Origin: Denticeps clupeoides
Taxonomy: Eukaryota > Chordata > Actinopteri > Clupeiformes > Denticipitidae
DNA: 64,000 nucleotides
Direction: 5' to 3'
Assembly (NCBI RefSeq): GCF_900700375.1
Contig: NC_041717.1
Span: 20,236,310-20,300,309 of the forward strand
Each line of letters starts with the position of its first letter. Positions within the stretch are counted from its first letter, which is position 1. Positions 49,734 through 60,893 of the stretch are shown piece by piece. The position numbers and the translations under genes were made by a program. The notes under the pieces are model-generated. The model was not told the DNA's origin and searched no databases. It saw nothing but the letters and a program-made list of their open reading frames with translations.

Positions 49734-50902
49734 TAGAGGTGGGCATAGATTAATTTTCTTAATCTAGATTAATCTCACTGTAATCTTGGAATTAATCTAG
49801 ATTAATCTACATTAATCTAGATTAAAATGGCTCATTTGAATTCTGCCGAAGGCATTCAGAATATGTGCGCTACCCAAATAATGACTAAAAGTAAATCTTT
49901 GAGGACGGGTTTCTCAAACCATGTGGCGCATTAGAAAAGGGGCTCATCTCCTGTTTCCAAAATGCATCACAAACTGCTTGAGAAAGCTGTTCTACTATGA
50001 TAATTGGTGATGAAATTAAATTATGTTCAATAAGATGTACTTGTGTTTACCAACTGTTTATTCAGATAAATAGCTGCATTCATGTTACCACGTCACGTTT
50101 GATGTGGTAATTTCACAGTTCGAAGACTCGTTCTCGCCCCCTACAGTGCAATTCGGCTAGGTATACATCCGCACTAAAATATCAAGGTGAAAGTCATCAT
50201 AGTGTAGCGGTTCTTCTTCTGCGTTGTGTAACTTTTTGATTCTGTTTCTTGAACCACAAATGATGAGCTGACACCCAAGAGATTTTCTGTGCAAAGTGTA
50301 TTCTGTACAAAAAGCCAGGTCACGTCAGAACATCGCGTCACATCGCGTCTTTCTGGACCTCTCTCTCTCACAACTCACGCCATGTGTCCAAGAGAACTGA
50401 ACATTAACATAAAGCATTCACAATTTACAATACTGCATTTCTGTATAAAAAGCAAGGTCGCGTCAGAACATCACGTCACACATCGCGTCTTTCTGCACCT
50501 CTCTCTACAATATGCAGTATTAAAAGAACATTAAAAATATTCACAAAATAACACACATGCAAAATATTCTTAATATGTACATAAATTAAAATGAAAGAAA
50601 TAACTTTTTGCACACAAACCCCACGCACCTCTCACAACTCACGCCATGTGTCCAAGAGACATGAACCGGGTCTCAAAAACAAAATAAAAGTCTTTAGGAA
50701 ATAAGAAAGTAAAAGACACAAGAAAGAAGAAATCTACTTATAAATCTAGTGTAACCATTTAACTCCGGCACAATAGCTTGCGTAGTATAGACCCAGCTCC
50801 CAACCCAACTTTGTGAATAGATTAACGGCGATATTTTTTTTATCGCCCGATAAGAGTCTCACGTTAACGCAGCACGTTAACGCCGATAACGGCCCACCAC
50901 TA
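49734..50902. mobile_element. Non-autonomous hAT transposon
   Basis: Termini TAGAGGTGGGCATAGATTAA and TTAACGCCGATAACGGCCCACCACTA are imperfect inverted repeats flanked by 8-bp duplications GTGTATAC / GTATATAC (one difference). An internal ~120-bp block (GTCACGTCAGAACATCGCGT to CACCATGTGTCC-like) is repeated near 50320 and 50455. No transposase. Confidence 0.85.
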
Positions 50903-51062
50903 GTATATACACATACATACATACATATATAATTTATATAATACAAATACAATAAAAGTATATTTATAAATTATATATATATTTTAAAAAATCATGTCAC
51001 GATCAAAAAGGATGTGTGTGTAATCTGTTCCCTGTATCATCAGTTATTAGACAAAAACTTTA

Positions 51063-54000
51063 TTATAAAAGTTTCGCTGATGATCCATTGTAACAAAAAT
51101 AAAACCCAGGATACAGGGGCTGGGTGAAGGTGGTCTGGACTCTGTACAGGAGGGTCAATGTGTCAGAGACGCTGTAGAAGGACAGAGTTCCTGCCCTGTG
51201 GTCCACATACACTCCTATTCTGGAGGAGATGTAGTCTTGAGGGAGCTCAGTCTCATTATTATTGTGGTAGAAGGAGGATCTGGATGTAGAGCAGAACAAA
51301 GTCCATGACTGATGATTGCATCCAAACACAGAGTCATTATCCTGCCCTTTTCTGTTGATGCTTTTATATGAAACTGATATAGAAACGTCACCACTCCACT
51401 CAACCTCCCAGTAACAGCGTCCAGACACACCTTCTCTACTCAGAACCTGATACCACATATCAAATCTCTCTGGATGATCAGGATATGACTGTTCCTCTTC
51501 ACTGTACATCACTCTTCTGTCCTCCTCAGACAGATGGAGGTGTTTATTCGCTGTGTTTGGATCAAGTGTGAAATGATGAGAATCTGATGGAGGTAAAAAC
51601 AGGAAGGATGTTCCAGGGATTAACACTCATCACACAAACTTTCAGATACACTTTTAGAATATATTGTTACATATTTATGTGGTGAATCCCTAAAGAAGCT
51701 ATTGGATAGTCATTCCCACCTAATTCCTAATGGCACATCAGGTTAAAGGTTAAGTCCAGGTGTTCTTCATGAACACAAAAAAATGCTTAATGCAGGACAA
51801 AGGGCAAAGTTAAATAGGCCGTCTTATTGATTACCCCAAACCTGTATCAACTGGAGGGCATAAGGACCGTGAATCACTCCAGTGGTGCTACTTTTCTATC
51901 CAGTTTTCCAACTTAGCACCAGACAGAGAAGGAAATCCTGAAGGTCATCTCTTCAGGCAATTCTACATCTGCCCACTGGATCAAATCAAGACCTGCGGTA
52001 TCCGAAGGGCTTAGTCTGTCAGAGGCTGAGGTGGAAGACTCGTCAGGGGCGTAGCGGTGGTTCCGTTTTATCAGGGTTATTCGGGAATAGGTAAGGATAA
52101 GGATGGATATTGATAATCGCAAAAATTTGGTTGGTATCCACTTCTGGTTTGGCATCCCCACTGGTGGTCTGGGCCCCCTGTGGAGTGGCAGCCATGACAG
52201 GACACCCCCAGTCACGAGAGTTGTGATGGCCCCACTTTAAAATCAGTGGTTTGAGTGCCATGGGGATGTATGTTTGGTTACGTATGTTTGGTTGGGAGGG
52301 GTGTTTGCAGAATGCAGCTCTTGGGAGTCCCTGGAGGTTACCTCCCAGAGGACAGGAGCGGACAAGATGTAGGCTGCGGGGATAATGGGGTCAGGAATGC
52401 GGTCCTCCTCATCTTGGCTGTTCTGGCAGGACAGGGCAGTGAGGACCAGGAACGGAAGTGCAGCCCCCTCCAGCCATTGGTGCTCTTCCTCCACCATCAG
52501 TTTGACTGCTAGCAGTTCTCTACTGCCTATGTCATAGTGCCTCTCGGCCAGGCTGAGACACCATGAGAAGAAAGTGCCCAAATGCATTTTCTGGTCTGCA
52601 GAGTTTTGTTGGGATAGCATGGCTCCCATCCCCTGGTCATAGGTACAGACTTCCAAAATGAAGGGCAGCTGGGGATCGGGGTTGTGCCACCTAGCTGTAG
52701 TTGTGAATGAATCATCAATAAAAGTTGGCAAAACCCAGGAACTTCTGAGCTGGCACTATGTCAGTGCTGTGGTCATGGCAGGGTCCATGGCAACCCCCTA
52801 GGGACTGAGGCTGAAGCCCAGGAAAGTGGTGTTAAGTTTGATGTACAGTCTGTTGTCAAGAAGACACTGGAGCACTGTGTGGACACGTAAGACTTGGGTC
52901 TGTGGGTCGGGGGAGAAAATGAGTATGTCGTCCAGGTAGACAAACACGGTTGAGGGAGTCCTGCAGTAAGTCATTCTTGACGGCCTAAAAGGCTGCAAGG
53001 CTGTTTGAAAATCCGAATGGTAATGTTCTGCAGCAGTAATAAAGCCCGTCTTCCATTCATCCCCCTCACGGATGCAAACGAGATGATTTGCATTGTGTAA
53101 GTCCAGCTTTGTGAATATGGTGGCCCCTGCAAGCAGCTCAAAGAACAGTGTTAAGAAGTGGGAGGGGCGTACCGGCTGTTCTTTGTGATGGCATTCAGGC
53201 ATTGGTAGTCAATGCAGGTCCACAGCCCGTCGTCCTTCTTGCCAACAAAAAAAGAGTGGTGCTGCAATGGGCGAGGTGGAAGGCCAAATGATGCCACTGG
53301 CCAGCAAGTTGTGAATGTGCTCCTCCCTGGTGCCCTGGATGGAAAATATAGTAGAGTCGTCCTCTTGGGGGGGTTCAGTGTCTGGTAGCAGGTTTATGGC
53401 CAGGCCTTACAATTGACGAGGTGGTAATGCAGCGGGTCAGTCTTTGTCGAAGATGGCCGTCATGGTCATAGTAGCAAGACAGGACCCCTGACAAGACGCA
53501 TGAACATGCAGCATGCGGTGAGGGGGTGACAGGGATATGGTTGAGCAAGGAAAAGGGCATGGGCTTAGGAGTGCAGCCTAGATTTGGGTTGGCAACTTTC
53601 TCAACCCCAAATGAGGGACACTTTCTTGCAGGTGCTCGTCTATACAGTCTATAACTGTAGTTTGGCCATGTTTACAGTATTTTATGATTAACCTATTTTA
53701 CTATAACAAGGCTGTAATTGGAATACGTGACTGGAGCTCTGCAGATCACTGGCTTGCTTCTTATTGGGAATACCATTAATCTCCGATTATATGGAATCTG
53801 CTCTACACAGAGACTCATCATTGGTGTCCCCCAGGGCTCAGTACTTGGCTCTCTTCTGTTGACCCTGTTCTTTTTTTCTCTGCATTCCCTCACATGGGTG
53901 CTCATGAAACTACTGCATGTTTCATGAGTACAAAGAAGGCTCCAAGATCTACAAACATTGACTAAAGACATAGAAGTTTTGGGGATAAGCAGTCACTGAG

Positions 54001-56829
54001 CGTCACTTAAAATTCCCATATACAGTCTCACTCAATGGAATAAAAAAATTTTATTTGTGCCCATTTTTTCATCCAATCAACAAGTAACTGCAATGCTTTG
54101 CACGTTTGGAAGCCATGACAGTCGTTGGAGATAATGTTTTAGGGGAGGGGTGGGAAACACAACATCCAGATGAGCTCTTAACACCAACCACACCACGCCA
54201 CACAAGACCAGACCAGACCCATTCTGTGATAATATGTATATGTGGGTAACTCACACTGCAAAAAATCCTCTCTAGTTTTGGGTGCTGAAGGTGAATGAGT
54301 CTTGACTCCCGACACTGTGGAGATCATCACATGAACATCAAATTATTAAAAATATCATCACTAGTAATAGACTGCACATTTAGATTTACAAAAAGATTAA
54401 AAAGACAAAGAAGTGCAATTGCACAAAACTGACTTTAATGTAATGGCCACAGGTGACCAGAAATAGACACAAGATGACAGCTGGTTTTTATGCAGGCTAC
54501 CAGTTGTACAGTACAGATGTGTTCTTATCAAACCCGACAATATCAACCATCAACCACAAGAAAATGTAATTAAATAAAAAAACAATATTACATAATATTA
54601 AATTATTTGGGAAATTGATTAGTTGCACATTTTGAAAAGATGTCATGGATGTCAAACAGTGTCATGGGTCTGTTGCTTCATGTTGCTTGCATGCAAAAAT
54701 GTCGAATTTTTCAAGCGCCCAGCAACATCAATCAATCCGTTGAAACAGCCCTTTAAATGGCATAATAATAAAAAAGTAAGAACTTCTGAAGTGATAAATT
54801 ATAAAAGGGAGGAATTTACTCAGATGCACTTCTGGGTGTAATAATTATTTCAACATACATTCTAAAAAAGATGCTTAATGAATACCAACATAAATGTCAC
54901 ACATATGATGGGATAAAGCAACACTTACTCATGGGCGGATCATCCTTACTCCTCCTGGTGAATAAAGTGAACAAAAGATCTGGAGCTAAGAAGCAGCATG
55001 AGACATATATATTTGAGTTAAAAGTAATTAAGTAAAAACTGTCACTAAACCAACAAGTCGTGTTTATCATTAAAAAAGAGCTCAAATAGACTTTGAACCG
55101 AGTCTTTATTCAAATGATTCAAACCTGATCTGTAGATGTTTTCCACTTCCTTCTCCAAGCAATCTTCTAGTTGCTCTCTCAACGCAAAGACAGATTTCAT
55201 TACAGTTTCAAAAGAGAAGCTCTGATTGACAGTGAGCTTGGATAAATCTTTAGATCCAGGAGGGACACAGAGAGACGGGAAACTCTACAGAGAGAAACAG
55301 AGACAGAAACTTTACTGGGGAGAAATGAGGAGCAGCTCCATGGGTGAGACGTTTATTACCTGGAGGAAATGGATGTGATCCTCTGTGTGTGAAAGCTGCT
55401 CCAGCTCAGCGTCTCTCCTCCTCAGATCAATGATCTCCTGCTCCAGTCGCACCAGGCGTCCTTCAGCCCGACTCAGTTCAGCCTTCTCCTGATCTCGGAT
55501 CATCAGAGACACATCAGAGCGTCTCTTCTCAATGGAGCAGATCATCTGAGTAAAAATCTTCTCACTGTCCTCCACTGCTGCCTGTGCAGAGCGCTGTTAG
55601 GAGACACAGAGAGAGGACGGGGTCCATTTGAAGCAGCAGACCCTCACTCAGCTCCTATTGGGACCCCAGACAGCAGCCTGGTCCCCACAGTGTGGTGTCT
55701 CAGTGGGACTGGAAAGTGTCCCAACACTGAGTTCCTCACTGGCTGACTGGAGGAGAGACCTGACCGAGTCCTGAAATGTCTCTTCTCCTCATCTCACTTC
55801 TCACCTTGAGAGTCTCCACAGCCTCTCTCAGCTTCTGCAGCTCTTCCTCTCTCTTCTCGAGCCTCTGGTGGGATCTTCTCCGGGTCTCAACCAACTGCTC
55901 CTGTGGGATAAATATATTTACACACCACTCCTTTTTCAAAATACATAGCTGCCACGAGAGTGATGTGATGAGGAAGAGGGCATTCTGGTTACGAAGAACA
56001 GTGGACAATGATTAATGATTAAAAGGCCACGGACAATGAGGTGTAGCACCAGCACTTTGGGGGCAGTGGTGGCCAGTGATGGACCGGAAGGTTGCCGGTT
56101 CGAATTCTGAACCGCCAAGGTGCCACTGAGGTGCCACAGAGCAAAGCGCCGTTCCCACACACTGCTCCCCGGGCGCCTGTCATGGCTGCCCACTGCTCAC
56201 CAAGGGTGATGGTTAAAAGCAGAGGACAAATTTCGTAATAAATGAATTATGAGCATTTCAGTTCTCACCTGTTTCTCGCTTCTTCCTGCTGCTGCTGAGA
56301 CAGAATCGTGGTTTTTATGTTCGTCCATCACACACATCAGACAAACACATTTCTGATCAGTGCGACAAAACACCTCCAACAGCTTGTGATGCTGAGAGCA
56401 GATCTTCTCCTCTAGATGTCCGGTAGCATCAGTCACCTTGTGTTTTCCTCCTGGATTTACTTCATTATGAACTTTGAAGTGAGTCTCACAGTAAGAGACC
56501 AGACACACCAGGCAGGACTTGACAGCTTTGACTTTTCTCCCAGTGCAGACGTCACACTCCACATCTCCAGCAGTCCGGAGTTTCATCTTCCTCAGGTTCT
56601 CGATTATATCAGTCATCACAGTATTTTTCTTCACCACAGGCCTCGATGTAAAAGTCTCTCTGCACTGTGGACAGCTGTAGACGCCCTTCTGATCTTCTGC
56701 ATCCCAGCTGTTCTTAATGCAGATCATACAATAACTGTGTCCACAGGGAAGAGTCACCGGATCCTTCAGTAGATCCAGACAGACTGAACACATGAACAGA
56801 TCCTGATCTTCTGAAAATCCTGCAGCCAT
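51063..56829 (-). CDS. TRIM E3 ubiquitin ligase B (RING, B-box, coiled coil, B30.2)
   Basis: Exons 56269-56829, 55805-55900, 55360-55593, 55125-55284 and 51063-51583 on the minus strand join in frame to 523 residues. Starts [20 protein letters not shown] (RING), then [20 protein letters not shown] and [20 protein letters not shown] (B-boxes), coiled coil ([20 protein letters not shown] to DHIHFLQ), a linker exon of the same 160 nt as in TRIM A, and PRY-SPRY ([44 protein letters not shown]). It lacks an equivalent of TRIM A's 51-nt exon; the 160-nt exon splices in phase straight to B30.2. Clearly a paralogue of TRIM A, same exon plan. A broken Ty3/gypsy fossil and other debris fill the 3.5-kb last intron. 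Confidence 0.88.
51900..53600 (-). mobile_element. Ty3/gypsy LTR retrotransposon fossil (pol remnant)
   Basis: Remnants of a reverse transcriptase (52800-53200) and an adjoining RNase H-like part (about 52400-52730) in gypsy order on the minus strand. No gag, integrase or paired long terminal repeats were found. It is broken many times over and looks old; it is an intronic fossil with no coding role. Confidence 0.75.
53700..53900 (+). mobile_element. Short LINE reverse transcriptase fragment
   Basis: The frame reads [18 protein letters not shown], the RT motif of the L2/CR1 group, preceded by a decayed stretch. Too short to place further. Confidence 0.6.
54088..54156. repeat. Segment shared with plekha2 3' UTR
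   Basis: Matches 42217-42285 over about 70 bases (GCACGTTTGGAAGCCATGA, ATAATGTTTTAGGGGAGGGG). The flanks do not match. Confidence 0.6.
54160..55124. other. TRIM B intron, possible dead small exon
   Basis: At 54929-54954 (minus) a 26-nt segment has both splice sites (CACCAG and GTAAGT), but its frame from the 160-nt exon meets TGA and it would also shift the B30.2 phase. It may be a decayed counterpart of TRIM A's fifth exon. Nothing else is seen. Confidence 0.35.
56059..56250 (+). repeat. SINE family A in TRIM B intron 1
   Basis: GGGGGCAGTGGTGGCCAG head with a deletion in the tRNA part, B-box GGTTCGAATTCTG, and body through AGCAGAGGACAAATTTCG; the far tail is missing. Confidence 0.82.
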
Positions 56830-57225
56830 CTTCCTGCTCTAACAACAGGCACTGACACACCCAGAACGAGCAGCAACAATTTTGCTTTCGTTTTTGTACA
56901 TGTGCGAGGGGGTGGGACGTCTTCGTCCTGAGACAGAGTGTGATTGTGTAAAACATGTAGAGGCAGGACGGCATGGCTTGGTGTACCTGGATCATCTCTA
57001 TATACGCTCTGACAAACAGAAATGGGATGGGTCTGCTGAAGAACACGTTCCTCGGAGCTGAACTAACACTTCTCGACCTGACTGAAGTCCATTCAGAGGT
57101 ATAAGACATGTTCTTAGGGACGTTGTACTTGACAATGCAAAACCTTGTATAGAATCTTCTTAAAAAAAAACCACAGAATATCAGTGTGATATAGTCTCAT
57201 TAATCTGTGTACATCACAAAAAGTT

Positions 57226-57365
57226 TCACTGCTGATGCACTGTGAGCAGCTGTAGATCTTCTTCCTTCCAGCAGTTCTTCAGTGTTGACAGGGAAGAGTC
57301 ACTGAATCCTTCAGTGAATCCAGACGGACTGAACAAGTGAACAGATCCGGAACTTCTGGAAATGG
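57226..57365 (-). pseudogene. Decayed TRIM RING-exon remnant
   Basis: Minus strand parallels TRIM B 56680-56829: GAAGAGTCACTGAATCCTTC, AGTGAATCCAGACGGACTGA, CAAGTGAACAGATCCGGA against the same stretch of the RING exon (plus-strand text). It carries mismatches and gaps, so it is a relic of a further TRIM copy. Confidence 0.7.
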
Positions 57366-57369
57366 TTCC

Positions 57370-58370
57370 GGCATATTCCAACTGTTATGCAGTGTGGTTT
57401 CCTGGTTGGCTTGGTTGGGATTGTTTCTTGATGCATCTTAGTGCAGTGGGTGGGGCTGTAAGAGTCACTCCACAACATAAACTTCACAGAGAAAATGCAA
57501 TAAAGACATTTGATTTGAAAGATCATGCAGGAATCTGCCTCATTGAAAGAATTTGCCATGGAGCGTCATGTGGTCATGTGTCAGTGACTTTTTTTCTTTG
57601 AATGCTTTAATGAAAACATAAATCATGTACACATGATGGCAGAAAAGCTGCTTTTATACATCATGATCATATGTCATATGTCATGAAAAAATGTCAGAAA
57701 TTAAGTCAATACATTTTTAAATGTGCTTATATCTTTCATAGACTTAAAAAATAATCCTTTATATTTACTTGATTTGAATGTGTACTTCGGTCACTCATTT
57801 TAAGAATATGAATTAACCGACATTAATGTTTCTCCTTTTCTCAAGTAATTTTTACTCTTTTAACGTTGATTGAAGCAATAATCTTGAGTCAACATGCTAT
57901 TCAGATTCTGAATTCCAATTTATTGTGCAATTCCAGTGCAGTTTTACTAAATTTACAGCATGTAGTTTTTAACTTTAACATTAATTTCGTCAAGTATTAC
58001 TTTTGTTCCAGTGCACCAACCCATCAGCTGAAATAGCAATCACCCAAACGGCGACCTCTGCATGTCTTCTGTGTGGCCTCAGCTCCTTCTCTGCTGGGAT
58101 CTCCTCCGGGTCTCCTTCAGTTGCTTCTGTTGGTTAGATCACATGAGTCCATCTTGACCAGGGGCAAGAGATGCGATTACGTGAAGATATGAGTATCCCA
58201 CTGGGACCTGCAACATAACAATATGTTCTGGATACTGGTGCGTCTGTAGGGACAACAGTGGCCTCCATGAGGAGTAATACATGAAGAAGAATCCAGGTAA
58301 ATATCGATTAACTGCTATTATAAAAGACAGGCAGCACGTAACTGCACAGTTAACAAAACTATAAAACTAT
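57370..58370. other. Mostly unassigned AT-rich sequence
   Basis: Apart from the TRIM coiled-coil remnant at 58078-58136, no gene or repeat is recognised. Confidence 0.4.
58078..58136 (-). pseudogene. Decayed TRIM coiled-coil exon remnant
   Basis: Minus strand after an ACCAACAG acceptor reads KQLKETRRRSQQRRS-like, matching the 96-nt coiled-coil exon of TRIM B ([18 protein letters not shown]), then hits a stop. It lies beyond the RING remnant on the wrong side to belong to it. Confidence 0.65.
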
Positions 58371-58374
58371 TTTA

Positions 58375-58535
58375 GGCTGGTAGTAGCCTATTAACCAAAG
58401 GATCCAGGTTCAAACCCCACCTACTACCATTGTGTCCCTGAGCAAGATACTTAACCCTGAGTGTCTCCAGGGGGGACTGTCCCTGTAACTACTGATTGTC
58501 GCTCTGGATAAGGGGGTCTGGTAAATGCTGTAAAT
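58375..58535 (+). repeat. SINE family B
   Basis: GGCTGGTAGTAGCCTATTAA head (partly deleted), GGTTCAAACCCC B-box, GGGGGGACTGTCCCTGTAAC-like body, and GTCGCTCTGGATAAGGGGGT end. Confidence 0.82.
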
Positions 58536-58689
58536 GTAAAACAATCGCGCTCTTCCCTGTACTTGACGGCAGGTGGCGCTGTGCGACGAAACAAATGCGC
58601 TTCCGTCATTAAAATAGGCAAAGAAAGAAATCCATAAACGAGAATGAAGTTTATATATTATAAATAAGTAATATAATAAACGTATTCCT

Positions 58690-58833
58690 GTTCTCCGTGT
58701 GACGTGGTTTCCGCCTGGGGCCGGACGTTACGTCACTGGCCCCGCCCCCGACTCGCGGTCCCAGTCTGAGGAGAAGCAGAACGAGCGACGCGGCGCCCCG
58801 CGGACCTTATCGGACAGCCTGGTCGCCGTGGAG
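58690..58833 (+). promoter_or_regulatory. GC-rich prnp promoter and noncoding first exon
   Basis: CpG-rich sequence ending in a strong donor GAG|GTGAGAG at 58833/58834. The matching acceptor TTTCTTTCAG ends at 59270, two bases before the ATG. A noncoding exon 1 plus a single coding exon is the usual prion-gene structure. The start site within this stretch is not determined. Confidence 0.6.
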
Positions 58834-59272
58834 GTGAGAGTGCCGCGTTCCGACGTTTCATCCCCCCCAGCTTTCCGATATCGTCCGCGTCGTCATCGCC
58901 TGTCGGTTTAAAACGTTCTCCGACGCGTTTCTAGTATGGCAGCCGGTAATCCCATTCGGGATTAAACGTGGGCTTTTCCCGCTCCATTTTACTAGTCAGG
59001 CATGGCCGCGCGCAGTCATTCCCGCTAGTAATAATAATAATTATTATTATTATAATTATTATAACTGGTCATTCTTCAGAACGGGGTTCGTGGTGCCGCT
59101 CTCGTTTCGTTGAATTATTTACGTCGGTAAAGCAACACTCCCTTCTTCGGTTTACTGGTAACCGCGTGATCGTGACGTCACTGTCCTGGATCTGTTTTTT
59201 TTTTTTTTTTTTCCAATATCGTGTTTACTGTAAAGAAACTGGGAGATATATCTTTTTTTTTTTCTTTCAGGA

Positions 59273-60622
59273 ATGGCGCGCCTGACCCTGCTCTTTCTTC
59301 TCCTGGCCGCCCTGGTTAGTGTCACGGCCAGGCGGGGAGGTGGCGGGGGGTTCAAATCCGGGGGTCTCAGCTGGGGTCGGAAGACCTCCTCCACCGGAAC
59401 ACGGGGGAGCAGCACGGGCGGGTCGTCGTCGTCACGCCGACCAAGCCAGACGCAGTCCCAGGCGGGCAGCTACCCCCGGCAACCCCAGAACCCCAACCCG
59501 CCTCCGTATCCTGGCGGCGGGGCTCCGCCTCCTTATCCTGGAGCTGGGCCCCCGCCCCCTTATCCCGGCCTCGGGAGGGCCTCGAATCAGCACCCCCATG
59601 GTTCCTATCCAGGAGCAGGCTACCCCAACCAATACCCCGGACGGGCCGGTGCTAACCCGTACCCTGTTGGTGGATCTTACCCAGGCTACCCCGTGAGAGG
59701 AGGGTCGAACCCAGTAGCGGGCGCCGGTGGGTACCCGGGCGGCAACCCCAACTGGAACCCCAACAACAAGATCATGAGCCCAGGCTACGGGGGCGGCTAC
59801 GGGGGTTACGGGCACGGCTACGGGGCGGGGGGCTCCCCGTTCGCTCAGTCCGTGCACGGCATGGGCTACAGCCCCTCCCTGCGCTCGAAAGGGTTTGGCA
59901 AGCAGGCGGTGTTGGCCGCCGGGGCCGGCGCCATGGCGGGGATGGCCCTGGGCTACGGCCTGGGCAGCTTCACCCGGCCACACTTCGCGTTCCACAGTCC
60001 GCAAGAGGAGTACTACTACAACCACTACCTGTACCGCCGGTACGGGCAGAGGTCCCCTGACGGCCGCGGAGAAGGACACGGCGGAGGCGCCACTGGTGGC
60101 AGCCCGGGTGGCCGGGAGCCGCCACCCGCTTTCCAGAACACCCCGCCGCAGGAATATGACAAATACATGGACGCGTGCATGAAGAGGGACGACCTGTTGC
60201 CGGGGCAGCGGCGCCAGACTGAGCAGCAGGGGGGTGACGTGCCCAAGACCCCCCCTGAAACAAACAGCTCCGCTCCACCGACCCCAGAGGGAGAAGACGA
60301 GTCCCAAAATGGCACACAGGGTGACAGCGGGGTCACCGAAGGGGCCGACATGACCGAGGCGGTGGCGGCGGAGGAGGACGACGAGGACCTCGTCAGCGTG
60401 GTGGAGATCGGCTACCCCGCCCTCATCGAGCAGCTGAAGGCCCGGCGCTGCGTGGAACTCTTCATGGCCTACTCCGAGCGCCTGGCGCAGCAGCGGGTCG
60501 CCGACGGCCGCAGCCTGGACTTCCGATCCCGCGGCCAGAGGTACGGCCCCCTCGGCCCGGAGGCGACGGTGCTGCTGGCCAGCGGCGTGTCGCTCGTGAC
60601 CAGCTACTTGGTTCTACACTGA
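59273..60622 (+). CDS. prnp: Prion protein (teleost PrP)
   Basis: A 449-residue single-exon ORF. Signal peptide 1-19 (MARLTLLFLLLAALVSVTA), basic Gly-rich start RRGGGGGFKSGG, Ser-rich 38-62, Pro/Gly/Tyr repeats 74-185 (PPPYPGxG units then GGSYPGYP, GYGGGYGGYG), the conserved PrP hydrophobic core 211-233 (QAVLAAGAGAMAGMALGYGL), a Tyr-rich segment EEYYYNHYLYRRYG, two Cys (302, 393) placed to form the globular-domain disulphide, sequons NSS 331 and NGT 346, and a hydrophobic GPI-attachment tail 431-449. PrP sits on the outer plasma membrane; fish PrPs act in adhesion. It is far longer than mammalian PrP (about 250) because of the repeats and an acidic linker 337-374. Teleosts have two prnp paralogues; which one this is, I cannot say. 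Confidence 0.92.
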   Translation: MARLTLLFLLLAALVSVTARRGGGGGFKSGGLSWGRKTSSTGTRGSSTGGSSSSRRPSQTQSQAGSYPRQPQNPNPPPYPGGGAPPPYPGAGPPPPYPGLGRASNQHPHGSYPGAGYPNQYPGRAGANPYPVGGSYPGYPVRGGSNPVAGAGGYPGGNPNWNPNNKIMSPGYGGGYGGYGHGYGAGGSPFAQSVHGMGYSPSLRSKGFGKQAVLAAGAGAMAGMALGYGLGSFTRPHFAFHSPQEEYYYNHYLYRRYGQRSPDGRGEGHGGGATGGSPGGREPPPAFQNTPPQEYDKYMDACMKRDDLLPGQRRQTEQQGGDVPKTPPETNSSAPPTPEGEDESQNGTQGDSGVTEGADMTEAVAAEEDDEDLVSVVEIGYPALIEQLKARRCVELFMAYSERLAQQRVADGRSLDFRSRGQRYGPLGPEATVLLASGVSLVTSYLVLH

Positions 60623-60887
60623 GGACAGGAACTCTTGGCCCCGCCCCCTAAAAAAAACAAAAAAAAAAACACAAAACGCGACAAAATCTGCAAGATTTGG
60701 ACGATTCGGTCGATTTGAACCAATTCTGAGGAGGCACTTTGTTCCGTTTTTCCTACTTTCCGCTTTTTATAGCCTGAGTGTCTCTCCGGGGTGTTCTATT
60801 TAGGGACCCAGTTTAGAGATTAGGGTGCTGTGAAGATTAGGTCACTCTGTGAGTGGGAGCACTTTAATTAAAGGGACGGTCCGTCCG

Positions 60888-60893
60888 AATAAA
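60888..60893 (+). terminator. Polyadenylation signal, proximal, of prnp
   Basis: AATAAA 266 bases after the stop. A distal AATAAA is at 61864-61869. Confidence 0.5.

Noticed and set aside
59432-60351. Long minus-strand frames opposite the prion gene
   Set aside because: GC-rich antisense shadows of the PrP ORF; no signal of their own.
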